Source of the DNA: Oscillibacter sp.
GTDB lineage: Bacteria > Bacillota > Clostridia > Oscillospirales > Oscillospiraceae
Assembly: GCA_022652815.1 (NCBI GenBank)
Contig: JALCRR010000004.1
Coordinates: 27,926 to 91,925, forward strand
Direction of reading: 5' to 3'
Length of the DNA: 64,000 nucleotides
Of this stretch, positions 40,719 through 53,414 are shown one piece after another. Under the pieces are notes generated by a model. That model was given only the letters and a program-made list of their open reading frames with translations. It had not been told where the DNA came from and did no database searches. A program made the translations under genes and the position numbers. Each line of letters opens with the position of its first letter. Position 1 is the first letter of the stretch.

Positions 40719-40888
40719 GTTACGTCTGCCCTACAAAATATGACAGATTTTACGCAAAACCCCACTTTTTTCACAAAAAACGTGGATTTATAAAGAAGAG
40801 TATGATATTTTAAAAATAGAAAAAGGAGCAGCTTTTGCTAAAAATACGGGAGAAAACGGCTTAATGCGGAAAAAAGGGGGAGAGACGC

Positions 40889-41566
40889 ATGAAAAAATGG
40901 TGGATTGTCCCAGCACTGCTTCTGGCACTGACCCTGCCCGGCTGCGGAGAACGTTCTGCTGATTCCCCTGCGTCGGTACCTGCGCCGGAGCCCGCCTCTG
41001 CATCACGAACCCAGGATTCGCAGTCGTTTCAAAGCGCAGCACAGACTTCCGCTCAAGTCATGGAGGCCGTCAGCACCCAGTCCTCCGAAGGCCCCCTTGC
41101 CGACGAAGAAGTCCTTTCCGCCTATGACCGCGCCGTGGATGCGTACAGCTGGTTTGATCTTTGCACGATGCCCAGCAACGGTTCTATGAGGGACTGGAAC
41201 GGCGGAGCCTATCAAAAGGTGGACTATCCGGGCATCGAAACGCTAGAGGATCTGAAGACGTACCTCTGCGGCATTTTTTCTTCGGACGTTGTGGCGGACC
41301 TGCTGCCCGAAGAAATCATCGGTCAGCAGTACTGCGATATTGACGGCACACTGTATGTCAAGCCCGGTGCCCGGGGCGCCGATCCCTATAAGGGAGAAAT
41401 CACGGAAACCGTGGAAAAAGTCAGCGCCACCGCATACACAGTCAACGTGACAGTGGAGATTTTGGCTGAGGACCGGCAGACAGTGACGGGTTTGGAATGC
41501 TATTCCTTCCCCTATGAGTTGGTGGGTGAGCGCTGGGTGTTCACAGATTTTCAGCTGGTGGATTAA
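40889..41566 (+). CDS. Putative lipoprotein of unknown function
   Basis: Signal peptide with lipobox LTLPGC. Confidence 0.75.
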   Translation: MKKWWIVPALLLALTLPGCGERSADSPASVPAPEPASASRTQDSQSFQSAAQTSAQVMEAVSTQSSEGPLADEEVLSAYDRAVDAYSWFDLCTMPSNGSMRDWNGGAYQKVDYPGIETLEDLKTYLCGIFSSDVVADLLPEEIIGQQYCDIDGTLYVKPGARGADPYKGEITETVEKVSATAYTVNVTVEILAEDRQTVTGLECYSFPYELVGERWVFTDFQLVD

Positions 41567-41576
41567 AGATAAAAGA

Positions 41577-41612
41577 GAAGAGCCGTCTGCATGGCTGTGC
41601 AGGCGGCTCTTC
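41577..41612 (+). terminator. Rho-independent terminator
   Basis: gaagagccgtctgc/gcaggcggctcttc. Confidence 0.7.
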
Positions 41613-41732
41613 TTGTGCAAATTCCCCAATTTAACTGTCGAAAAATGTAACATTGCTCAGAACAAACTAAAATTTGCGCGAAAACACACGTAAATTTATG
41701 TAATGTTACGTGCAAAAAACACAAAACTTTTC

Positions 41733-41760
41733 TTGAAAAACAAGTGGGGTATGGTAAAAT
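41733..41760 (+). promoter_or_regulatory. Candidate sigma-A promoter of hppA
   Basis: TTGAAA-N16-TAAAAT. Confidence 0.45.
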
Positions 41761-41803
41761 GTTACTAGACTGTTAAATCCTACTGTTAAAGGAGAGGAAT
41801 ATT

Positions 41804-43924
41804 ATGGAAAACCTGTTTTTGCTCGGCTTTGCCGGCGCACTGGTGGCACTCGTTTTTGCCTTTATGCAGCGCGGCAAGGTTATGAGCTATTCCGAAGGCA
41901 CCGAAAAAATGCAGAAAATTGCAGCTTCTATTCGGGAGGGCGCAAACGCCTATTTGAAGCAACAGTATACCACTGTATTTAAGGTGTTCGCAGTTGTGTT
42001 TGTTGTTCTGCTGATTATGTCTTTTGCCACCGGCGGAAGGATGCTCTCCAAGTTCACACCGTTTGCCTTCCTAACCGGCGGCATCTGGTCCATGCTGGCA
42101 GGCTTCATCGGCATGAAGATCGCAACCAACGCCAACGCCCGGACGGCACAGGCTGCCTCTGAAGGTCTGAACAAGGGCCTGCGCGTGGCATTTTCCTCCG
42201 GTTCGGTCATGGGCTTCACTGTGGTTGGCCTGGGCATGCTGGATATCTCTATCTGGTTTTTCCTGCTGCACACCGCTTTCGGGATCAACGATCCTGTGGC
42301 GCTGGGCAACATCATGGTTATGAACGGCATGGGCGCTTCCTTCATGGCACTGTTTGCCCGTGTGGGCGGCGGCATTTATACCAAGGCTGCCGACGTAGGC
42401 GCGGACCTTGTGGGCAAGGTGGAAGCCGGCATTCCCGAGGATGACCCCCGCAACCCCGCCACCATCGCGGACAACGTGGGCGACAACGTGGGCGACGTAG
42501 CCGGCATGGGCGCTGACCTGTACGAGTCCTACGTTGGTTCCATCCTGGCTACCTTCGCGTTGGGCGCTGTGGGCGGCTATGGCTTCAACGGCATGCTGCT
42601 GCCTGTTTTGCTGGCAGTTGCCGGCATCGTCTGCTCCATCATCGGTTCTTTCCTAATCAAGACGAAAGAGGACGCCACCCAGCAGTCCCTGCTCAAGTCC
42701 CTGCGTACCGGCACCTATACGGCGGCAGTTCTTTCCGCGATTGTGGCCGCTCCCTTGACCTATTTCATTCTGGGCACCTGGGGCGTGTACATTGCGATCC
42801 TCTGCGGTCTGATCGGCGGCTGCGCCATCGGCTATTTCACGGAGTACTATACCTCCGATACATACAAGCCCACGCAGGAATTGGCCGCGTCCTCCGAAAC
42901 CGGCTCCGCAACCGTCATCATCGGCGGATTGAGCCTTGGCATGAAGTCCACGCTGACCTCCATCTTAATTGTGGCGGCGGCTGTCCTAATCAGCTATTTC
43001 GCAGCCGGCGGCTCCACCGTCATTGTTGATGAAGCCGGCGCATTTACCGAAGCTTTTAACCGCGGTCTGTACGGCATCGGCATCGCCGGCGTCGGCATGC
43101 TGTCCACGCTGGGCATCACCCTGGCAACGGATGCTTACGGCCCCGTGGCTGACAACGCCGGCGGCATCGCCGAGATGGCAGGCCTGCCCGAAGAAGTCCG
43201 CGATCGCACCGATGCGTTGGACTCGCTGGGCAACACCACTGCCGCAACCGGCAAGGGCTTCGCTATCGGCTCTGCTTCCTTGACAGCACTTGCTCTGCTG
43301 GTCTCCTACGTCAACATCGTGCAGACCGGAACAACCCAGACGCTGAACTTCACCCTGACCAGCCCCACCGTTCTGGTTGGTATGTTCATTGGCGCGATGC
43401 TGACCTTCGTGTTCGCCGCATTCACCATGAGCGCTGTGCAGAAGGCCGCCCAGTCCATCGTGGTGGAGGTTCGCCGCCAGTTCAAGGAAATCAAGGGTAT
43501 CATGACCGGCGAGACAGACCCGGATTACGCCACTTGCGTGGGTCTGTGCACCAGAGGTGCTCTGCATGAGATGGTTGCTCCCGCTCTGCTTGCCATCATC
43601 GTCCCCATTGCCACCGGCTTGATTCTCGGGCCCACCGGCGTTGTGGGATTGCTTGGCGGCGTGTCCGTCACGGGCTTTGCCATGGCCGTGTTCATGTCCA
43701 ACGCCGGCGGTGCATGGGATAACGCCAAGAAGTATATCGAGTCCGGCCACCACGGCGGCAAGGGCTCCGAGTGCCACAAGGCCGCCGTTGTCGGCGACAC
43801 TGTGGGCGATCCCTTTAAGGATACCTCCGGCCCGTCTCTGAACATCTTGATCAAGCTGTGCTCCACGGTTTCCATCGTGTTCTCCGGCCTAATCATCGCG
43901 TTCAATCTGATGAATCTGCTGTAA
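41804..43924 (+). CDS. hppA: Membrane-bound ion-translocating pyrophosphatase
   Basis: EGIPEDDPRNPATIADNVGDNVGD and GNTTAATGKGFAIGSA (K+-dependent type). Confidence 0.96.
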   Translation: MENLFLLGFAGALVALVFAFMQRGKVMSYSEGTEKMQKIAASIREGANAYLKQQYTTVFKVFAVVFVVLLIMSFATGGRMLSKFTPFAFLTGGIWSMLAGFIGMKIATNANARTAQAASEGLNKGLRVAFSSGSVMGFTVVGLGMLDISIWFFLLHTAFGINDPVALGNIMVMNGMGASFMALFARVGGGIYTKAADVGADLVGKVEAGIPEDDPRNPATIADNVGDNVGDVAGMGADLYESYVGSILATFALGAVGGYGFNGMLLPVLLAVAGIVCSIIGSFLIKTKEDATQQSLLKSLRTGTYTAAVLSAIVAAPLTYFILGTWGVYIAILCGLIGGCAIGYFTEYYTSDTYKPTQELAASSETGSATVIIGGLSLGMKSTLTSILIVAAAVLISYFAAGGSTVIVDEAGAFTEAFNRGLYGIGIAGVGMLSTLGITLATDAYGPVADNAGGIAEMAGLPEEVRDRTDALDSLGNTTAATGKGFAIGSASLTALALLVSYVNIVQTGTTQTLNFTLTSPTVLVGMFIGAMLTFVFAAFTMSAVQKAAQSIVVEVRRQFKEIKGIMTGETDPDYATCVGLCTRGALHEMVAPALLAIIVPIATGLILGPTGVVGLLGGVSVTGFAMAVFMSNAGGAWDNAKKYIESGHHGGKGSECHKAAVVGDTVGDPFKDTSGPSLNILIKLCSTVSIVFSGLIIAFNLMNLL

Positions 43925-43931
43925 GCCAACT

Positions 43932-43970
43932 AAAAAAGGACCGCACCGATTCGGTGCGGTCCTTTTTATG
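43932..43970 (+). terminator. Rho-independent terminator
   Basis: aaaaaggaccgcaccga-ttcggtgcggtcctttttat. Confidence 0.85.
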
Positions 43971-43975
43971 ATTTG

Positions 43976-45565
43976 TTATCGTTTCAGATATGAGCCGTTT
44001 GCAAGCCCGGTAAATGCTCCGTCCCTAATGGCCGGAGCGCCGCCGACAAACACGGCATCCATGCCCTCGGCGTACTGCCGAGGGTCTGCGTAGGTGCCTG
44101 CTTCATGGATGGCTGCCGGGTCAAAAAGGCACAGATCCGCGTCGGCTCCAACTTCAATGCGTCCCTTTTTTGCGAGGCCGAACAGTTCCGCCGGGCGGCG
44201 GGTCAGACGATTGACCGCCTCCGGCAGCGACAGCACGCCGCTTTCCCGGACAAAGCGCTCCAACAGGTGGGAAGTCATGCCATATACGCGGGGGTGAAGC
44301 TGCCCATCGGTGGGGTAGGTGGCGTCGGAAATGACGCTGGAAAATGGCGCACGAAGAATCTGAGCAATGTCCTCCTCTGCCGCAATGAAGTCGATCATGG
44401 AGACGGTGCAGCCCTCGGATGCCAGCAGATCAAAAAGTGCGTCATAGGGGTCCTTCCCCTGCAAATGCGCAATTTCTGCAATGGATTTCCCCTCATATTC
44501 CCGGTTTTCCATCTGGTGCAAACTGCCTGCCAGCACATTTTCAAAGCCAGAGAGCAGGGTGATATTTTCAAAATCGGTGCCACTTTCCATCCGCCTGCGC
44601 ATCCTTGCCCGATCTGCGGGATTTTGCAGCCGCGCAGTCAAGGCGGCCAGACCGCCTGCCTGCATCTCCGGCGGCAAAACGTGAATCAGCTGGGTGGAGC
44701 CTGCGGTATAGGGGTACACGTCGCACCGCACGTCTACGCCATCGGCGCGCGCCTCGTCAATGAGGCGCAGCATCTCGGGGACGGCGGCGCGCCAGTTGCG
44801 TTTGCCGATGGCCTTTAGGTGGCTGATTTCCACCGGCGTTTGCAGCGCCCGGGCAACGGTAATCATCTCCCGCAGGGCGTCCACCACCCCGTCGCCCTCC
44901 TGGCGCATGTGGACGGTGACGACGGTTCCGGAGTTTTTCAGCGGGGACAGCGCCGCCAGCAGCTGTTTTGCTGTGTAAAAGCCCTCCGGCGCATAGCCCA
45001 GACCCAGCGAAACGCCCATGGCGCCGTCGCTAAGCGCCTGCTCCAGCAGGTGATGCAGAGCGTGGAGCTGCGCGCTGTCCAGCGGCGCATCCGCATACCC
45101 GGCCACATCTGCGCGCAGTACGCCGGCGCCTACCAGCATGCCTACGTTCAGAAGAAGCGGAACCTCTGATGCCTGCCGAACATAGTCGGCCAGCGAGAAA
45201 AATTCCCGCCCGTCCGGCATGGCTCCGGTAATGGGGGAGAGGTAGCGCAGAATCTCCGGCGCATGGGAGCCACAGACCGGCGCTGCGGAAAGTCCGCAGT
45301 TGCCGTTCAGCACCGTGGTCAAACCTTGTTTCAACTCGGCTTTTCCGTAATTCGGACGGAACAGCGCGGCATCGCCGTGGCGGTGAATGTCGATGAAACC
45401 CGGCGTCAGCGTTTTGCCGTGGGCGTCCAGAACATGGCAAGCTTCCCTGTCGGTAAGCTTGCCGACTGCGGCGATGGAACCGCCTGCAAGCGCCACATCG
45501 CCGGAAAAAGCCGGCGCACCGCTGCCGTCTAAAATCATTGCATTTGAAATAAGCCAGTCAAACAA
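43976..45565 (-). CDS. N-acyl-D-amino-acid deacylase family amidohydrolase
   Basis: TLTPGFIDIHRHGD, HMRQEGDG, EISHLKAIG; probable TTG start at 45565 after GGGAGG. Confidence 0.85.
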   Translation of the reverse strand: MFDWLISNAMILDGSGAPAFSGDVALAGGSIAAVGKLTDREACHVLDAHGKTLTPGFIDIHRHGDAALFRPNYGKAELKQGLTTVLNGNCGLSAAPVCGSHAPEILRYLSPITGAMPDGREFFSLADYVRQASEVPLLLNVGMLVGAGVLRADVAGYADAPLDSAQLHALHHLLEQALSDGAMGVSLGLGYAPEGFYTAKQLLAALSPLKNSGTVVTVHMRQEGDGVVDALREMITVARALQTPVEISHLKAIGKRNWRAAVPEMLRLIDEARADGVDVRCDVYPYTAGSTQLIHVLPPEMQAGGLAALTARLQNPADRARMRRRMESGTDFENITLLSGFENVLAGSLHQMENREYEGKSIAEIAHLQGKDPYDALFDLLASEGCTVSMIDFIAAEEDIAQILRAPFSSVISDATYPTDGQLHPRVYGMTSHLLERFVRESGVLSLPEAVNRLTRRPAELFGLAKKGRIEVGADADLCLFDPAAIHEAGTYADPRQYAEGMDAVFVGGAPAIRDGAFTGLANGSYLKR

Positions 45566-45654
45566 AATGAAACGCCTCCCGGAGCTGCTTTTTTTCAAGC
45601 ATACCACCCCGAAAGGGCATTTGCAAATTTACCGCCCCTTCCAAAAGCCCGTGC

Positions 45655-45683
45655 TTGACAGGGTAATCGTTTAACAGTATAAT
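45655..45683 (+). promoter_or_regulatory. Exact consensus sigma-A promoter
   Basis: TTGACA-N17-TATAAT. Confidence 0.9.
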
Positions 45684-45756
45684 CAACTCTGAAAGCACGA
45701 AATCTTCAATTCATGCAATTTCTTGCAAAATTAATATAGGAAAGGAAGTTCACACC

Positions 45757-46449
45757 ATGATTTATTCCGCTGAAGTTGAGAATATGTGCCCGGTTGCCAA
45801 GGGCGCATATCATGGTCCCGCTCCCATCCCCGAAGAGGGAAAATGGGTGCAGGCCAAAGAGATTAAGGACATTTCCGGCCTGACCCACGGCATCGGCTGG
45901 TGCGCACCCCAGCAGGGCGCCTGCAAGCTGACTCTGAACATTAAGGACGGCGTCATCGAGGAGGCTCTGGTGGAGACCATCGGCTGCTCCGGCATGACCC
46001 ATTCCGCCGCTATGGCCTCCGAGATTCTCATCGGCAAGACCATTCTGGAGGCGCTGAACACTGACCTTGTGTGCGACGCCATCAATACCGCCATGCGCGA
46101 GCTGTTTTTGCAGATCGTCTATGGCCGCAGCCAGACGGCATTTTCTGAGGGCGGTCTGCCCATCGGCGCCTCTCTGGACGATCTGGGCAAGGGCAACCGC
46201 TCCCAGGTGGGCACCATGTTTGCCACCAAGTCCAAGGGTCCCCGCTATCTGGAAATGGCCGAGGGCTATGTCACCCGCATCGCGCTGAACAAGGAGCGTG
46301 AAATCGTCGGCTATGAGTTCGTCAATCTGGGCAAGATGATGGACTTCATCAAAAAGGGCGACGACGCCAACGAGGCACTGAAAAAATCCCAGGGTCACTA
46401 CGGCCAGTTTGATAACGCGGCCGAGTACGTTGACCCCCGTGTGAAATAA
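45757..46449 (+). CDS. NifU/IscU-like iron-sulfur scaffold family protein
   Basis: ETIGCSGMTHSAAMASEILIGKTILEAL resembles the IscU GCGxA...GKTLDEA region; Cys-rich N-terminus. Confidence 0.8.
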   Translation: MIYSAEVENMCPVAKGAYHGPAPIPEEGKWVQAKEIKDISGLTHGIGWCAPQQGACKLTLNIKDGVIEEALVETIGCSGMTHSAAMASEILIGKTILEALNTDLVCDAINTAMRELFLQIVYGRSQTAFSEGGLPIGASLDDLGKGNRSQVGTMFATKSKGPRYLEMAEGYVTRIALNKEREIVGYEFVNLGKMMDFIKKGDDANEALKKSQGHYGQFDNAAEYVDPRVK

Positions 46450-46466
46450 GGAAGGAGGACACAGAC

Positions 46467-47465
46467 ATGGCTTTATTTGAAAGTTACGAGAGAAGAATCG
46501 AAAAGATCAATGGTGTCCTCGCGCAGTATGGCATCAAGAGCGTGGAGGAGTGCCGCGACATCTGCAAGGCCGCCGGCTTCGATCCCTACGACATCGTCAA
46601 GGGCATTCAGCCCATCTGCTTTGAAAACGCCTGCTGGGCCTACTGCGTGGGCGCGGCAATCGCACTGAAGAAGGGTGTTAAGACCGCCGCCGAGGCTGCC
46701 GAAGCAATCGGCATCGGCCTGCAGGCCTTCTGCATTCCCGGCTCTGTCGCCGAGGACCGCAAGGTCGGCCTGGGCCACGGCAATCTGGGCGCCATGCTGC
46801 TGCGTGACGAGACGAAGTGCTTTGCCTTCCTGGCAGGCCACGAGTCCTTCGCCGCGGCCGAGGGTGCCATCGGCATCGTCCGCAACGCCAACAAGGCCCG
46901 CAAAGAGCCCCTGCGCGTGATTTTGAACGGCCTTGGCAAGGACGCTGCCCAGATTATCTCCCGCATCAACGGCTTCACCTATGTCCAGACCCAGTTCGAT
47001 TATTACACCAGTGAGCTGAAGATCGTCCGCGAGGTCCGCTATTCCGAGGGCGAGCGCGCTGAGGTCCGCTGCTTCGGTGCGGACGACGTCCGCGAGGGCG
47101 TGGCCATCATGCACCACGAGGGTGTGGACGTGTCCATCACCGGCAACTCCACCAACCCCACCCGCTTCCAGCACCCCGTCGCTGGCACCTACAAAAAAGA
47201 GTGCATCGAGCAGGGCAAGAAGTATTTCTCCGTCGCCTCCGGCGGCGGCACGGGCCGTACGCTGCACCCGGACAACATGGCCGCCGGCCCCGCTTCCTAC
47301 GGCATGACCGACACCATGGGTCGTATGCACTCCGACGCCCAGTTTGCAGGCTCCTCCTCTGTGCCGGCCCATGTGGAAATGATGGGCTTCCTCGGCATGG
47401 GCAATAACCCCATGGTCGGCGCCACCGTCGCTGTCGCTGTGGCTGTTGAAGAAAGCCAGAAGTAA
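46467..47465 (+). CDS. GGGtGRT family protein of unknown function
   Basis: Family-naming motif ASGGGTGRTLHPDNMAAGPASYGMTDTMGRMHSDAQFAGSSSVPAHVEMMG. Confidence 0.88.
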   Translation: MALFESYERRIEKINGVLAQYGIKSVEECRDICKAAGFDPYDIVKGIQPICFENACWAYCVGAAIALKKGVKTAAEAAEAIGIGLQAFCIPGSVAEDRKVGLGHGNLGAMLLRDETKCFAFLAGHESFAAAEGAIGIVRNANKARKEPLRVILNGLGKDAAQIISRINGFTYVQTQFDYYTSELKIVREVRYSEGERAEVRCFGADDVREGVAIMHHEGVDVSITGNSTNPTRFQHPVAGTYKKECIEQGKKYFSVASGGGTGRTLHPDNMAAGPASYGMTDTMGRMHSDAQFAGSSSVPAHVEMMGFLGMGNNPMVGATVAVAVAVEESQK

Positions 47466-47507
47466 GGGAAACCGCGGCTTTTCAGAACTTTTTAGTCAAA
47501 ATGAAAG

Positions 47508-47540
47508 CACCCGATTCCAGATGGAATCGGGTGTTTTTTT
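47508..47540 (+). terminator. Rho-independent terminator
   Basis: cacccgattcc-agat-ggaatcgggtgttttttt. Confidence 0.9.
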
Positions 47541-48150
47541 GGCGTTTGCCCACGTCTTGCCCACGCTCTTTTAAAATGTGGGTAAAATTCATTAGGAATA
47601 CAGGGCTTTGCCGTATGGGTATGCCATATAGAGGAGCTTCCAATCCAAAGAAATGACAGGTTACTCGTTTTATATGCACCGTGAATGACTCCGACAACAT
47701 GCTGCATAATCTCGGCTAAATATATGCGCTGTTTTCCCGTGTCAACACCATGTGTCCCGGAGTTCTATCGGTAGTTTGCTGATTGAGTTCTGCGCCTTGC
47801 ATGGTGGTATAGTATTCAGCTGAGTGCGTTCTGGCTTCTCAAATTTATGTCGGAGTAGCCATCGTATTGTCATCAACACCAATCGTGCGATACGAGTCAT
47901 ATTTTCGGCGCAGTAAAAATCCATTCCGTTCCTGCCGCATTCATCTGAACCTAACGATTGACCGTAAAGGTAGACTTTTCAAAATCGACTTCAGACAACA
48001 TTAAGCCAAAACTTCACTGTAACGTCCCCAAATAAAAAGAGGACTGTTTGTCACAAATACCGTGTGGAGGATACGCCTTACGGTACGGCTCGGGTTTAAA
48101 CAGATTCCTTTTGCGGAGCCTGCAATCAACTGCTTCATATTGTCAGAAAT

Positions 48151-48184
48151 AAAAGGGGAGCTGCTTGCCAGCTCCCCTTTTATT
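48151..48184 (-). terminator. Terminator downstream of nifJ
   Basis: aaaaggggagctg-cttgc-cagctcccctttt; T-rich on minus strand. Confidence 0.75.
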
Positions 48185-48230
48185 TTGCAAAACAAGCGAA
48201 AGAAAATCAACTTCTCAGCGAAAGACCTCC

Positions 48231-51755
<3,525 letters not shown>

Positions 51756-51845
51756 AGTTGCTTCCTTTCTGATTCCGCGCATCCCTTTCAGAGCAGGCCG
51801 CGGAAGGCATTTTTTATGTACGGACAGAGGAAACTGTTCCGTCAG

Positions 51846-53009
51846 TTAAACGTAGTTGCACACGCGGGCAATCGCCATTTCAGTGAAGCCCAGCGTCTCA
51901 GCCTTGGTCTGCTTGCCGCAGGCAACCTCCTGGACCATCTGGTACAGTTCGCCGCCCAGCTCTTCCACGGTCTTGGTGCCGTAAATGACCGGGGAGGCAT
52001 CCAGATCGATGTTGTCCTCCATTTTGGCGAAGGTCAGCTTGTTGCCGGTAATTTTGATGACCGGCACAATGGGATTGCCGGTGGGAGTACCCCGTCCGCT
52101 GGAGAAAACCACGACCTGTGCGCCGCCGGCCACCATGGCTGCCACGGAGGACGGGTCGTTGCCCGGGGTATCCATGACAACAAGGCCACTTTTTGCGGTG
52201 ATCTGCTTGGCGTAATCATAAACGGCATTCACCGGTGCGTGACCGCCCTTGTGGATGCAGCCCAGAGACTTTTCCTCCAGCGTGGTGATGCCGCCGGCCT
52301 TGTTGCCGGGAGAGGGATTGCCGTTGCGGACCTCCTCACCCACCAGAGCCAGCGCCTTTTCGTAGCGGTGCACAATGCCCAGGATCTGGTCATGCACCTC
52401 CGGCGTGGCAGCGCGTTTGGCAAGAATGTGCTCCGCACCGATAAACTCCGTGGTCTCCGAGAGAATGGAGGTGCCGCCGTCAGCCACCAGAAGATCGCTG
52501 AGCTGGCCGATCACCGGATTGGCCGCCAGTCCGCTGGTGGGATCGGAGCCGCCGCACTCTGTGCCCAGAATCAGCTCGGACATAGGGAACTCCTGCTTTT
52601 GCAACATGGAGGCCTCCGCCACCAGCTCCTTGGCGTAGCGAACAGCCATGTCCACAGCCTTAATGGTGCCGCCGGCCTCCTGAATAATGACCTGGCGGAT
52701 GGGCTTGTTGGTGCGGGCCTTGATGGCGTCCACCACCAGATCCATCTGGCAGTTTTCGCAGCCCAGCGACACGACAACTGTGGCGTAGACGTTGGGGTTG
52801 GCTGCGTAGCCGGCCATCACATCCATCGTCAGCTGCTGATCCGGGGCAACCTGGGAGCAGCCGTTCTGGTTGTTGAACGTCACCGCACCGTTGACCTGCT
52901 GGGCAACGATGCGGGTGGTGTCTGATGCGCAGACGCTGGCGGGAAGAATGAGCACGTAGTTGCGAATGCCCACGCGGCCATCAGGCCGCTTGTAACCGTA
53001 AAATGTCAT
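51846..53009 (-). CDS. UxaA-family hydro-lyase large subunit (altronate dehydratase / SuyB-like)
   Basis: MTFYGYKRPDGRVGIRNYVLILP, LGTECGGSDPTSGLAANPVIG. Confidence 0.88.
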   Translation of the reverse strand: MTFYGYKRPDGRVGIRNYVLILPASVCASDTTRIVAQQVNGAVTFNNQNGCSQVAPDQQLTMDVMAGYAANPNVYATVVVSLGCENCQMDLVVDAIKARTNKPIRQVIIQEAGGTIKAVDMAVRYAKELVAEASMLQKQEFPMSELILGTECGGSDPTSGLAANPVIGQLSDLLVADGGTSILSETTEFIGAEHILAKRAATPEVHDQILGIVHRYEKALALVGEEVRNGNPSPGNKAGGITTLEEKSLGCIHKGGHAPVNAVYDYAKQITAKSGLVVMDTPGNDPSSVAAMVAGGAQVVVFSSGRGTPTGNPIVPVIKITGNKLTFAKMEDNIDLDASPVIYGTKTVEELGGELYQMVQEVACGKQTKAETLGFTEMAIARVCNYV

Positions 53010-53023
53010 ATTACCCGCCCTCC

Positions 53024-53308
53024 TCAGTTGTCCAGATTTTCCCGGTGACTGGTCACGTTGTGTACGTGTACGTGTTCGCCGGCTTTGATGTCGCAGGCCG
53101 CCACACCGATGTGCTGGCCGTATTTCACCACGGGGCTTCCAGCGGGAATATCCCGTCGGGCTGCCTTGTGGTAGATTGTAATGTCCTCCAATGCGGTGAA
53201 GCGGGCGGCTTTTCCGTCAACAACATATTCGACGTCGCTGCCTTTGGCAATGGGCTCGATGGCAATTACCACGTTGTCGCTGCCGTCAATGATCATTGCA
53301 TTGCGCAT
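53024..53308 (-). CDS. UxaA-family small subunit, SAF domain
   Basis: 94 aa SAF-type sequence ending IKAGEHVHVHNVTSHRENLDN next to large subunit. Confidence 0.85.
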   Translation of the reverse strand: MRNAMIIDGSDNVVIAIEPIAKGSDVEYVVDGKAARFTALEDITIYHKAARRDIPAGSPVVKYGQHIGVAACDIKAGEHVHVHNVTSHRENLDN

Positions 53309-53414
53309 AAACAGTTATCTCCTTTTGCTTGTCGATTTTTTTACCGAAAATCGCGGATGCAGCATCGCTGCCGGACAGCTGTCCTCCCAAATGGTACCGC
53401 GCAGTTAGATCGGA

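Noticed and set aside
41646-41766. Three TGT(A/T)AC boxes upstream of hppA at roughly 56-58 bp intervals
   Set aside because: Short AT-rich words; symmetry and spacing too loose to claim an operator.
53358-53373. Possible sigma54 site CGGCAGCGATGCTGCA upstream of the SAF gene (minus)
   Set aside because: GG-N10-GC spacing holds, but it has several mismatches to TGGCAC-N5-TTGC; too weak beside the two exact sites.
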